Of a stretch of 64,000 nucleotides of DNA, positions 34,319 through 44,370 are shown piece after piece. Both the position numbers and the translations under genes were made by a program. The stretch covers positions 21,505,765 through 21,569,764 of the forward strand of contig QVOM02000049.1 of NCBI GenBank assembly GCA_003586115.2, written 5' to 3'. The stretch is from Salvator merianae (lineage: Eukaryota > Chordata > Lepidosauria > Squamata > Teiidae). Numbering within the stretch: position 1 is the first letter of the stretch; every line of letters starts with the position of its first letter. The notes under the pieces are model-generated. The model was not told where the DNA came from. It made no database searches and worked only from the letters and a program-made list of their open reading frames with translations.

Positions 34319-35617
34319 TTGACTGCAGTCAGACAGGCTTTATCAGATTTTAAAGATACTATTGGTATTCTGGCATATAACGCCAGCTTCTTAAAGATTG
34401 TTAGAAATATGAGAAATGTCAGTGCTTCACATGAAAGGAACTAAAACTACATGGCCAGGCCCACTTTATACAGCTGCTATTTTAACTATTAGATTTTAAA
34501 ATAATCTACTAACAATACCTCTGTCCTGCTGCATGTTACTAATGCTTCTGCTGCTACTGAATTGGCCACATTTAAAAAACAAAATCAGAATTCAAAATGG
34601 CCTGTAGATATTGCAGCCTGAATTTTTCTCTCCATTGTACAAGGGGCTTCTGCTTATGAACTGTGCTGAAAATCAAGAGATGAACTTCAATCTCTTGTGA
34701 AAAAACTCCATATATACATTGTCAGTTGCTAAAAAAAATGGAATGTATAGACTGGGGCAAAAATATATGTGCCCAGTAGAAGTCTTTTTTTAAAATAGAA
34801 TATTGAGGACAAGGAATAAAAAAAGCACTGAAACCTCCAGAGGGAATCCTCTGCACATTTTCAGGGGTATTGTGCCATTTTTTCAGTTTCTTTAAAAATC
34901 TGTTTTCCATTAGAAGTGTCTCCACAAAAAGCTCTCGGATCACGGTATCCTTAGGCTCAAAAATAACAAAGCTACTTTCTTTCACAGGAAAAGAAACTCT
35001 TAAAAATGCAGAGACGCCACCCTGAGCTGCTAGAACACCTGACATAAAAGGATTGGTATTTTATTATAGATTTCCTGGAAAGTTAGCTTGCTCCATACCT
35101 TTGGGTGCTGCATATAAGAAGTCCAGTCTCTCTATGACACCTAGAGCCAAGTAATGCGCAGGTAAGTCCCACTCAATTTCTGCAGGGCTCATGTGGGCAT
35201 TATCTGGCTCTAGGAGCCATAAAGGGGCCAGACTGGTTGCATGCAACACCCAACAGTCCTTAGAGTCTCTGCACAGTTTTACTGTGTTGGACAGAGATTT
35301 GGCACAAGTCTACTAGAAAAGAAAAGGCTTGTGTATCTTTCCTTTCTTCCACTTGATGTATTGCCACTTGTCAAACTCTTTTCCTCTCTTTTGGGATTGC
35401 TGGAAAAAGAAGGTCACAGGTTTCATCCCCAGTAGGCCAGCAGAGGAACTTAGAGCTTGTGTATGCTCACCAAAGAAGCTACGTGATGCACCCATACAGT
35501 TGGCCTGCTTTTGGTCATGGAAACAATCAAAATTCTGGTCTTTTTTCTTCTCCTTTTTAATAGGATGGGGAGTCTCCAGATACAGGCTAAATTTTGCAAT
35601 TCTTCCAGGATTATATC
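34319..35617. other. Unassigned FARS2 intron sequence
   Basis: A 107-codon minus frame (35045-34722) shows no family motif and no splice sites fitting FARS2. Treated as chance. Confidence 0.4.
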
Positions 35618-35775
35618 GGGAATGTTGTTGTTGATGCTGAGTCCTTCTGTCATGTCCAACTTTTTGTGACCCCATGGACTGTAGCACACCCAGGCCCCTC
35701 TGTCCTCTACTGCCACCTGAAATCTGCCCAAGCTCATGTTTGTATATTGGGAATGCCACACATCATTATGGCATT
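35618..35775 (-). mobile_element. BovB (RTE-type LINE) 3' fragment, minus strand
   Basis: The plus strand reads TTGTTGTTGATGCTGAGTCC, TTCTGTCATGTCCAACTTTT, TGTGACCCCATGGACTGTAG, then CCCCTCTGTCCTC and a CTGAAATCTGCCCAAGCTCATG block. This is closely like the reverse complement of the ruminant/squamate BovB 3' end ('gtcgtgtccgactctttgcgaccccatggactgtag'). The TTG repeats on the left are the element's (CAA)n tail. Extension into CCCAAGCTCATG...GCCAACCATG favours a BovB UTR over a SINE. No coding part remains. Confidence 0.8.
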
Positions 35776-37667
35776 CATCTTGCAAATACTTGGATGCCAA
35801 CCATGCATGTTAAAAAAAGGGGGGAAGTGGGTGGGCACTTGGCTGATATCCAGGTATTTGAAAAAGGATCAATCAGGAAAGGATCCAGCTGACAGAGGTA
35901 AGATTTCCTTCTGCATCTGGCAGGAGCATCAACAGGCAGTCCTGGGAACTTCTTTAGACCCCGTGACTGTCTCCTGCCATCTGGAGGCACTCATCATTTC
36001 CAAAAGTACAGAAGTTCCCTGTGATCACATCTAATTCTAAACCAGAAGTGGGAGAGGATGAAGATTATTGACAGACTGAGGAATAAATGGTTTGGCAAAA
36101 CAATCCACAGAATACAATCTCCAGAACCTTCTACATTTTTAGAAGACACTCCTCTCCAAGAAGTGCTGCAGCAGATGTCTCAGAGCTTTGGTCTTATCTT
36201 CAACCATTTTTGATTGGAGGGTTGGCCACACACAGTCCTCCTCTAGTTTTCTTGGTCTTCCATCACATAGCTGTCCATTGCCAGTCCAGATCAGGTTTTG
36301 ATGTCACCTACTCATGCCACTCATGACTTCCATTCCTTTTGATCTCGGTATTTTGTCTCAGAACAGCTTCATTGAAAACAAGAACTCCTAAGCCAAATCT
36401 TCCTGCCTATTAACCCCTTCCTAAAAGGGAAATAGAAATTGAGAAGCTCTCTAGACACCCTCAAAAACAGCTCTGATTTCCACTGTGAAGATCACTGGCC
36501 AAGACGTGCTAGGGTCTGGAGAAGTCTAGGTTATCAGTATGCTTTCCTAAATTAATGTAGTCTGGGTGTGTCCTAACAGATGACATCTTACAGTGAATAG
36601 AGGGCACTTCAAAAGCATAGGTGTTAAGATATGTCTCTCTACCTCCATTCATATACCCAAGCACTTTTATGTAGCCATTAGTACTGAATTTCAGCAACAT
36701 AGCTAAGTCCTCCATAATAATGAAGGTCTTTCTGACTTTTAGGTGCTGCTTGTAGCAGCGTAAATAAAATAAGACCAGAGCAATGGTCTACATAGCCCTT
36801 GTATTTTCAACAAGTCAAGGATAATCAGATGTGTCTAAGAAATCCACCAGTTGTAACACAGCTCTCTTTTCTAATTTCACCTCTTGCAAAGGATGAATAT
36901 TAGAAATTCTGTAGGTGGACTACAGATAATTTTCAAGATGTTATTTTCGCTGACATTTTTTTATCTGTCTTAAGAGTCACATCATACATTCTCAAATGGG
37001 CCATCTATGCATGTACAAGTGATACATAATACCCCAAATTTTCAAAATATGTGGAAGAACTTTTGGGAAAACCTCAAAACAACTTAACACACACACACCC
37101 AGGGGAGGACACATTATGATCCTATAGAGAGATCTTTTTAAAAAGCATTCCTACATTAATTTGTAGCAAGTTAAATATCTCAGAATGCGAGCAACAACTC
37201 AAAAAAAGTAATAAAACACTAAGCAAGAAGAGCTACAGCAATCCTCCCTGACAACATATTTGCTTGCTTAAGTGCTTTACAAAACTGCCACAGAATACAT
37301 CAGACCTTAACATTCAGCAATAACATCTCAGTCGCTCCCCTGAGAAAAATCATCGTCTGATTAAATTTTGTAACAAAAGAAAATGACAGACAGTATGGAC
37401 ACTTTTTTAGATATACACTATTAAGACTGTGCAGTCCTGAGGTACCCATTTCATACTGGCATACTGAAAACAAGCCAAAAACAAGCATGTATCAAAGTTT
37501 TTTAAAAAGAAGATAAAAAAGGCTTAATTGTCCTGGAAGAACCCACCATAAGCAATGCTGAAGAGAACAGAAGTTTTACATGGGAGGCATAGCAGCTCCT
37601 CACAGGAGCCAGTCCAGTTTTATATCTAACACTTCCCACGCTCTGCAGTGCTGAAAAGGTTCTCTTT
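35776..37667. other. Unassigned FARS2 intron sequence
   Basis: Short chance frames; an ACACACACAC run near 37087-37098 is the only simple repeat. No exon seen. Confidence 0.4.
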
Positions 37668-37672
37668 CCTCC

Positions 37673-37739
37673 AGCATTTACATATTGTTCCAGTATAACT
37701 AATATAGAGATAAAAAACAGTTCTAATCTGTATTTTTAG
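37673..37739 (+). repeat. 67-bp direct repeat, left copy, flanking a SINE
   Basis: Begins AGCATTTACATATTGTTCCA and ends CTGTATTTTTAG. The right copy at 38046-38113 differs by one substitution and one extra A. The preceding CCTCC is also shared, but it belongs to the SINE head on the right side. Confidence 0.9.
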
Positions 37740-38045
37740 AAGAAGAAGAAGAACAACAACAACAACAACAACAACTACTTGGTTTTTATACCCCGCTTTT
37801 CTCGGCCGAAGCTGACTCAAAGCGGCTTACAAGGTTATTTTTCGCCCAAAGGCTTACATCTGTCTATCTTCTGCATCACATAATGTGATGCTCCCTATTT
37901 ATCTACTTGCAATTACTTGCTAGGTTGGCTGGAGCTAGAGGCCAGTAGAGGGCACTCATCCCCTCTACACGGCAGACAGGGGCCTTGAACTCCGATCCTC
38001 CTATTGAAAGATCAGTGCCTTAGCCTTCTGCGCCACCGTGCCTCC
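37740..38045 (-). repeat. tRNA-headed SINE, minus strand, recent copy
   Basis: Same family as 19040-19331: minus-strand head GGAGGCACGGTGGCGCAGAA with box A, body ending CCGCTTTGAGTCAGCTTCGG, and a GTT/CTT-rich tail seen on the plus strand as (AGA)n(ACA)n. It is over 90 percent identical by eye to the other copy apart from a 12-bp difference near TTACTTGC(TTGCGAACAGC)TAGG. It lies exactly between two 67/68-bp direct repeats, far longer than normal target duplications. Confidence 0.85.
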
Positions 38046-38113
38046 AGCATTTACATATTGTTCCAGTATAACTAATATAGAGATAAAAAAACAGCTCTAA
38101 TCTGTATTTTTAG
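38046..38113 (+). repeat. 68-bp direct repeat, right copy
   Basis: Second copy of 37673-37739, with TAAAAAAACAGC in place of TAAAAAACAGT; otherwise identical by eye. Confidence 0.9.
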
Positions 38114-39263
38114 TCAGAAGACTGGTCTAGAAGAGCAAGAGCATTAATGGAAGAGAGCATGAAGAAAGGACAACAGATACCGCAAGGCCTGGAAGGTCTT
38201 AAAATGGATCCCCTTTGAATCCATTGTGGGATTAATAAAAAAAAAACGGTTTGGGTTAGAAGGCAATTTGGATGTATCAATAATGGTGCCAACGGAAATT
38301 GGGCTTTGGGGATGAAGACCAAGATTTCATTTCACCTATGAGCAACACAGCCCATAGCCTCAAGGTGACCAATCAGTTGATATACAAGTGTTTATGGTCT
38401 TCACCCACAATCATCCTGGACCACAGGTCAGAGGTGCTCAATTCATGGCCCACCAGATGTTCCTGAACTACAACTTTCACCCTTCCACTTCCAACATTCC
38501 ACTCAGACTGGCAAAGAAGCCTGGGAGTGGAATGCTTAGACTTGTAATGCTTACAGCCTCTCCCTCCCAAGTGTCATCCCATAGCAGATTTCAAGCATCT
38601 TATGTCAAGGAGTGGAGAAGTCTTGCTGTAGCCCGCTGTTGGGTGAAGACTGCATATATAATCCATCATGTACTCACATGCACCTTACCCATTCCCCAAG
38701 GTTTGTGTGGCATTTACACCAATGTGCCTCCATTCTGGAAATGTCTTACAAATCTCCCATGGAAACACGATATGCCGTTTCTGCAGTCTTTGCACAACAG
38801 AAACTAAGTATGAATGCTTAAGCACAGAGGAAAGAAAAAGGAAAGTTTTAAGCAGACACTGAAAGCTCAGAAGGATCATCTGCCATATTTGAAGGGGAGA
38901 CCACGCCACAAAATGGACAGCACAGTACTGAAGATGTGCTACAATCAAATTAAGTCTTATTTGTAGATCCCGGGGATTAGGTAGATGTATATGGGGTAAT
39001 ATGCTCCATCAGATAACAGTTCTAAACTGTGTTGGGCTTCGCAGACAAACAACAAACCCTTAGTTCCATCAGCAACTATGGCTCCACTGAGCAGCCTACT
39101 CACTTCATTCTGCACTAACTGTAGCTTCAGAATGGGTAGCTTCCTGTTTCAACTATTATAGCAATTAAGAGGAACATCACATCATTTTTCGTATTTCCAG
39201 GACACTGTTTGAATCGTTACCAAAAAGTTTCATAGCAACCATTTCCTTCTCAAACAGGTCTAG
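38114..39263. other. FARS2 intron sequence, possible short hAT-like repeat
   Basis: Near 38424-38480, CAGAGGTGCTCAATTCATGG...CTGAACTACAAC resembles common reptile DNA-transposon repeats with 'actacaactccca' blocks. Ends were not defined. The 139-codon plus frame 38388-38807 overlaps this and is treated as chance. Confidence 0.35.
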
Positions 39264-39679
39264 GGGCCTGTTCACACTTACCTTTTAGTGACCGTGGAGA
39301 CGCTCACTAGGGAAATGCATCTGCACTCCACCGCACCAGCAGTGTCCAGGAGTGTCTACAGCCACTCCCGGATGCTACTAGCTGTGGACAGCTAAAACAC
39401 TGTCCACAGCCTGACCAGGAGCAGCTGAATTGCTCCCATTCAGCAGTATTTGCATCCTCTTCCAGGTGCAAATGCTGCACGTGTGTAACATGGCTACAGC
39501 TGTGCAGTCAAGTGACATGTCCTGCTTGCCATGGTAATGGCCAGAAGTTGTCATGGCGATTGGGCCTGCATTCACACTGCAAGTACTGGTATTCCAGTTT
39601 TGGGCTATTCTACCACTCACAGTGCAAATGATCGCTGTGCTGCTGGATCTGTACCACACTGTAAAGTGTGAACAGGCCC
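39264..39679. mobile_element. Harbinger-like MITE, GGGCCTGTTCACACTT family (copy 1)
   Basis: 416-bp element with perfect 16-bp inverted ends GGGCCTGTTCACACTT (39264-39279 and the complement ending at 39679), flanked by TAG on both sides (39261-39263, 39680-39682). The 3-bp duplication and G-rich end fit PIF/Harbinger. The interior is GC-richer (e.g. GGAGCAGCTGAATTGCTCCC, itself an inverted repeat) and has no coding capacity. A second copy lies at 48865-49294. Confidence 0.82.
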
Positions 39680-40920
39680 TAGCCTTCAGTTCAAGAACAT
39701 GTTTTCTCAACCTCAGAACCTGCAATGAGTTTTCTGTTTGTCTCAATTTCCATGCTATTTTACAGATAGAAGTCTTTCACCCAAATTTATATTACAATAT
39801 TAGAATCATGTTTTACAATGCTAGTGGCTCTCAAACTATGGACACCAAATTTCAAATGCTACAGCACAATCATGAGTGCTGTATACTTGGCCTTGCATTT
39901 GATTTCCTTTGTCTTCTGGCAATGGACATTACAGCCATTTTAATCAGTGCAAGCTAATAGGGGTACTGTGGTAATCTTAATTTAGTTTCAGCACCAAGTC
40001 TTAGATGGCATCCAGAGACCGGGAAGCAGAGGGTCAAGACCAATCAACAGCAAACAAAACTGGGAATCTGCTGAATGTGGAGGCTAGAGATCAGAGGCAC
40101 TAAGCACTAGTAGGGATGGAGTAGCAGAAAGAGCACTGGCCATGTGGCTGCAGTAGCAGAAGATTCTGTGCAAGGCTGCTGCTTAAGAAAGAAGTCTTGG
40201 CAGAAGTGGGTCACAGGAGCTTGTGAGCAGAAGTCTCCTCAACAATATTGAGGTTCCTCAAGAGTTACACACAACCTTTCTAGCCTGGGACAAAAGCCAA
40301 TGCTTCAAAAACAAGCCACAAGTTGTGAACCAGGAAGGCTGCCCAATAGTAACTAGAAATCACACCTAGAAAATCAAAACCAAGGTAACTCACCATTGGG
40401 CACAACATGGAAAAAATGGAAGTCATAGGTGGGTTTCAAGGCAACCTGCTAGGTGAATCAGTAGGGTCTAGGAAGCTTCAGGACCAGAAACCCAAGGCAC
40501 AGGGACCTCTTGGCACCAGTAGTTGACTTGATACTGAAGCCCAAAAGCTTGGAATGCAAAGAGTATTATCTTTAGGGACACAAATGGCCAAGCCAGCTAT
40601 GCTCTTCAAAGTACCTAGAATTGCCCATGTTTGTACCAGACAAACCACTGCCACCCAAAGTTACCACATGGAGCCCTCAGCCAGTTGCCAGCTGATAGCT
40701 TCCTCATCAAGTCTAGACACTCAGCCCAGGTACAGCATTTAGCAGACAAGTAGTGCTAGTGAAAATGATCTGGGACTAAAGCCAACTAACAGGACGCCTC
40801 ATTTCACAGATCTTCCCTCAGAAAGACAGGCCATTGGATTAGAAAGATAGGACTACTATCTATTTAGGAAATGGATTTGTTACATGGTTCATGTTGTCCT
40901 GCCAGGGAGGGAGGGAGAGT
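39680..40920. other. Unassigned FARS2 intron sequence
   Basis: No exon or repeat defined. Frames here are short or overlap the MITE. Confidence 0.4.
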
Positions 40921-41075
40921 GGGTAATATTTTAAGTGTGTTTTAGACTATTCTGTGGTTGAAAACTTTTTAATGTTGTGACCTGCACTGTGACCTTCAGG
41001 CGAAGGGTGGAATATAAATACTCAAATAAATACTCAAATAAATAAATAAATAAATAAATAAAAATAAATAAAATC
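40921..41075 (+). mobile_element. LINE tail with (AAAT)n run
   Basis: TAATGTTGTGACCTGCACTG...CAGGCGAAGGGTGGAATATA followed by about eleven ATAAA/AATA units is the 'gtgaaccgcc...gggcggtatataaata' LINE terminus with its simple-repeat tail. Confidence 0.6.
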
Positions 41076-41421
41076 CCCAGCATTTTTCAATAGAGCTACA
41101 GAAAGCTTAAGTTTTGCAGCTGCTGCTATGTACTGCTGCATCTATTTTGTGATACGAAAAGGGTTTTTTTTTGTCATATTAGTTGCGGTTTTGAACAACT
41201 GGTGTTTCTGAAGGGAGAACAACTGCCTTCTGCTCTATTAAATCAAAAGCGGAGAGAACTTTTTATTCTAGTGCAGGGGTAGCTAACAGTGTGCTCTGAA
41301 AATGTTGCTGAATGCCGACTCCCAACACCGTAGCCAGGCAGACCAGGGACGACAAGAATCAGTGCCCATTATCGTCTGAAGGATGTCACGTGACCTTTCC
41401 GTTTGCTACAGAATTTCTTAC
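41076..41421. other. Intron sequence next to FARS2 donor
   Basis: A GCAGGGGTAGCTAACAGTG block at 41274 resembles a hAT-like CAGGGG(T) end, without a visible partner. The FARS2 donor GTAAGA occupies 41421-41416. Confidence 0.4.
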
Positions 41422-42033
41422 CTGATGGTTAGAAAAGAGCCGGACTCCTTCCATTTGGTGGAAGGCTGGGTAGTGGGTGCTATCCACCTGATCACGACGG
41501 TAAACATCTCCCACAACCAGGAAGGCGTCGAGTCCTGAGTGAATTAAGTCCCACTGATGCGCTGACGTGTGTGCTCTTAGCAGGTGAGTTTGATTCAGAT
41601 AATAATTATCCCCTTTCTTCCTGCTAGGGTGGTCATGAGGAATGAGCAATCTATCAAAGTTTTGCTCAGCTGTGACCACAGGGGACAAATCATCATACAC
41701 AGAAAACAGGGGCGTCCCAAAGCGCCCTATATATTGCCTGTAGAAGTGATCTTTTATGCGTTCTTTCATCAGCCACAGTGGGTGATTCCTTTGGTTGTGC
41801 AAGTTTCTTCCCACCTTAGAAATAATCTTCTTTGTGACATTGGTGTAGTCATCAGAAACATACGGTTTGCCGAGAAGTTCCACTGTGTTTGCAGTAGAGG
41901 TGCTGGCAACAAAACCCGAAGCTATTCTTCGACACTGTGAGCAGTTAGGGCCACCAATTCTTAGTCGAAGTCCCTGTGATGAAACCATTCTGCCAGAGTA
42001 CAACATTTGCACCAAATTTTTAAATGCAGCCAT
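41422..42033 (-). CDS. FARS2: FARS2, first coding exon (exon 2 by human numbering)
   Basis: Encodes residues 1-204 of mitochondrial phenylalanyl-tRNA synthetase, a monomeric class II enzyme of the matrix. The first 50 residues have six Arg/Lys and no Asp or Glu, as expected for a mitochondrial transit peptide. The conserved enzyme begins near VELLGK (residue 51). Visible motifs: [14 protein letters not shown] (84-97, motif 1 helix), [17 protein letters not shown] (104-120), [18 protein letters not shown] (129-146), RAHTSAHQW (153-161) and the motif 2 region [19 protein letters not shown] (175-193) with its ATP-contacting Arg. The exon ends at CAG before the strong donor GTAAGA. ATG at 42033 is chosen because the codons upstream (to 42090) run across a splice acceptor. 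612 bp, exactly 204 codons; no stops or frameshifts, so the gene looks intact. Confidence 0.98.
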
Positions 42034-42054
42034 CGGAATATCTTTTTTGCACTG
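42034..42054 (-). other. FARS2: FARS2 5' UTR end with tandem NAGNAG acceptor
   Basis: On the minus strand a long pyrimidine tract, TTTCTGTTCTCCCCTCCCAC, leads to CCCCAGCAG. Either AG can serve as acceptor, so the exon begins at 42054 or 42051. The 18-21 bases that follow are untranslated up to the ATG. The non-coding first exon and promoter were not found in the window. Confidence 0.75.
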
Positions 42055-42059
42055 CTGGG

Positions 42060-44105
42060 GGTGGGAGGGGAGAACAGAAAGAGAAATCACAGATTATACA
42101 GTAATCGTTTTCTATGGCACCGTATAAACTGTAGATATTTTTTTTTGGGGGGGGGATTAACTCTTACTCATAAAATATAAAATTTTAGAACATCACTCTC
42201 AACTGAAAGGTTATAAAGTAAATTCAGCCCATTTGTTTACCTCCATAAAAGTGACAGAGGAGGTGGTGTGATACAGGTAGGTAATGAGCTAGATTAGGGA
42301 ATCTGTTTGCTACACGTAGGTTCCAGTCCAATATTACATCATCCCCAACACTCTGTAGGTCAGAGGAGCAAGCACAGAATGACAGAAATGTAGTTCAAGA
42401 ACAGGTCAAGAGCTACCACTAAGCATACCTCCTGAGGATTAAAAATGAAGTTCCTAATTCCCAGTTCAAAGTAATGACAAGGACAATAGATCTATAAATG
42501 AAGAGAGTCTGGTCCTAATCTCACCTCATCTAATTCTCTAGGGCATAGGTGTTTGAGACTCTCCCTGAACAACAGCTTGAGGCCCTCCCTGAACTACAAC
42601 TCCCAGAATTCCATGCAAACTATTATCTCTCCATTTGTATCTACAATCTGCAGACGCAGACTTATTGTAAGGGTTATCGAGATATTTTTGAGCACTCTGA
42701 GCTGGCCTGACTAATTAGTGCAGTAAATATTTATCATCTCCATCATTAAAGACAGAACTTGAATATCTTTAGTGATCAGTCCACATAACCTGATGTCCTA
42801 TACCTACATTTTGGCCACTGGCCTTTTTGGCCAGGGTGAACTTGAGAAAGAATCCAGTCTGAAGAGGAATTCTGGTTCATAACAATGCAGCTGGGTACTC
42901 AAATCTTAGTACAGTCTTGTTGGGAAATGCAAAATAGCCTTTTTTTTTTAGAACGCTATCCTACAGAACATTATAAATATAGAACTGGGAGGTATTCTAC
43001 TGATTATTTCTAGATCCTCCACCTCCACCCTGCAGATCTGCTGATTAATTTGTGGTTCCAGGAGTGAGACTGGAATCATAGTTCAGTGGCATTATTTGTG
43101 TGCAGAAATGCTCATACTTACTATGAATATTAGATGGATAGATATTACATTTCCACCTAAAAATATGCCAATTTAGGTGATGTACAGAATTACTAAGAAC
43201 CTGACTGACAAACCAGGGAGTTCTCATTTCTGCATTTCTTGTAGCCTTAGGAACCTACACTTCTTCCAATCATATTCTCTTTTTTTAAAAATTCCACTTC
43301 TTCGTATGAGCAATAATACTGACTTAAGTTGCAGAGGTGTTGTAAGAATGATAACTAAATAAGCAAGGCACTTTAATAAGTGACAGCTTTACCATGATCC
43401 ATTACTATTCATAAGAATTTGGGTTGGACATGGTCTGCCCATGGACACTGGAGGAGGTCATGCTGCCAGGTAGATCAATGATCTAACTCATTTCTTACTT
43501 CTGAATCAAAGCAAATCCAAGCAGAGCTCCTACCTGAACAGAAAACGCTACCCCAAAAGTATCAGAGACTTGCACCACTTCAATGTTGTTGAAATCAACA
43601 GATGTCCAGCAGAAATCTTCAGATTATGCAGCTGCTAATGCTGTTAAGCTAAGAGCAATTCAACAAGAGACTGCCAGCCAATTACTATGGAAAGAAAAAC
43701 AAATTAAACGAATGTTGAGAAACAATGATTGTAATTAAAAGGCTGTCATTTCTTCATGAAGCTTTAAATAATGGCTGATTGGGGGGTAATGCTGCAATAA
43801 AAACCATGTACGTGACTCTGCTGACAACCTAAGCCATCACTAACATATTAAAAAATCAGGAGGGGGAACAAGCCTTTCTCATGGCAAACCAAACCAAGCC
43901 AAAGTAATGTTTACTGCTGGTTCAAGCAAACCCTAAACAAGCAGGCTTATACTATGTTAAAGAAACTTAGGAGATTTGAATCATTCTGATTTTTAGACCT
44001 GCATTTAGATCTCAGAAGAGGGGAGATTGCTGGAAAGAAAGAAAAATATAGTAGAGTCTTCTTTAGCCCTCTTTTACTTTTCAACAGCGGGCTGCTCTTT
44101 CATGT
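42060..44105. other. FARS2 5' intron sequence
   Basis: Contains T/G homopolymer runs (42137-42154) and a CCCTGAACTACAACTCCCAG block near 42585, common to many reptile repeats. No exon recognised. Confidence 0.4.
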
Positions 44106-44182
44106 CTCCCTCCCTTCCTTCCCTCCCTCCCTCCTTCCTTCCTTCCTTCCTTCCTTCCTTCCTTCCTTCCTTCCTTCCTTCC
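44106..44182 (+). repeat. (CCTT)n microsatellite
   Basis: About 18 CCTT/CCCT units, fairly pure from 44132 on. On the minus strand it is purine-only (AAGG)n. Confidence 0.9.
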
Positions 44183-44370
44183 TAGAACTTCTATACCACC
44201 CTTCACTGTAGGTCCAGGGCAGTGCACAAGGTAAAACAACAAAGACAATAAAAAGCATTAAAATTATAAATATGAAATAAGACAATAAAACAATAAATAA
44301 GAAAGTAAGATAAAGTGAAAGAAAGCAACAAGCTGTTAAAATCAAATTAAAACTAAAATTAAAGTTTAAA
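44183..44370 (-). mobile_element. LINE tail, minus strand
   Basis: AACTTCTATACCACCCTTCA...TCCAGGGCAGTGCACAAGG followed by an A-rich UTR: a reversed 'gccctggac...gggtggtatagaa' terminus. The microsatellite alongside may be the element's expanded tail. Confidence 0.5.
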
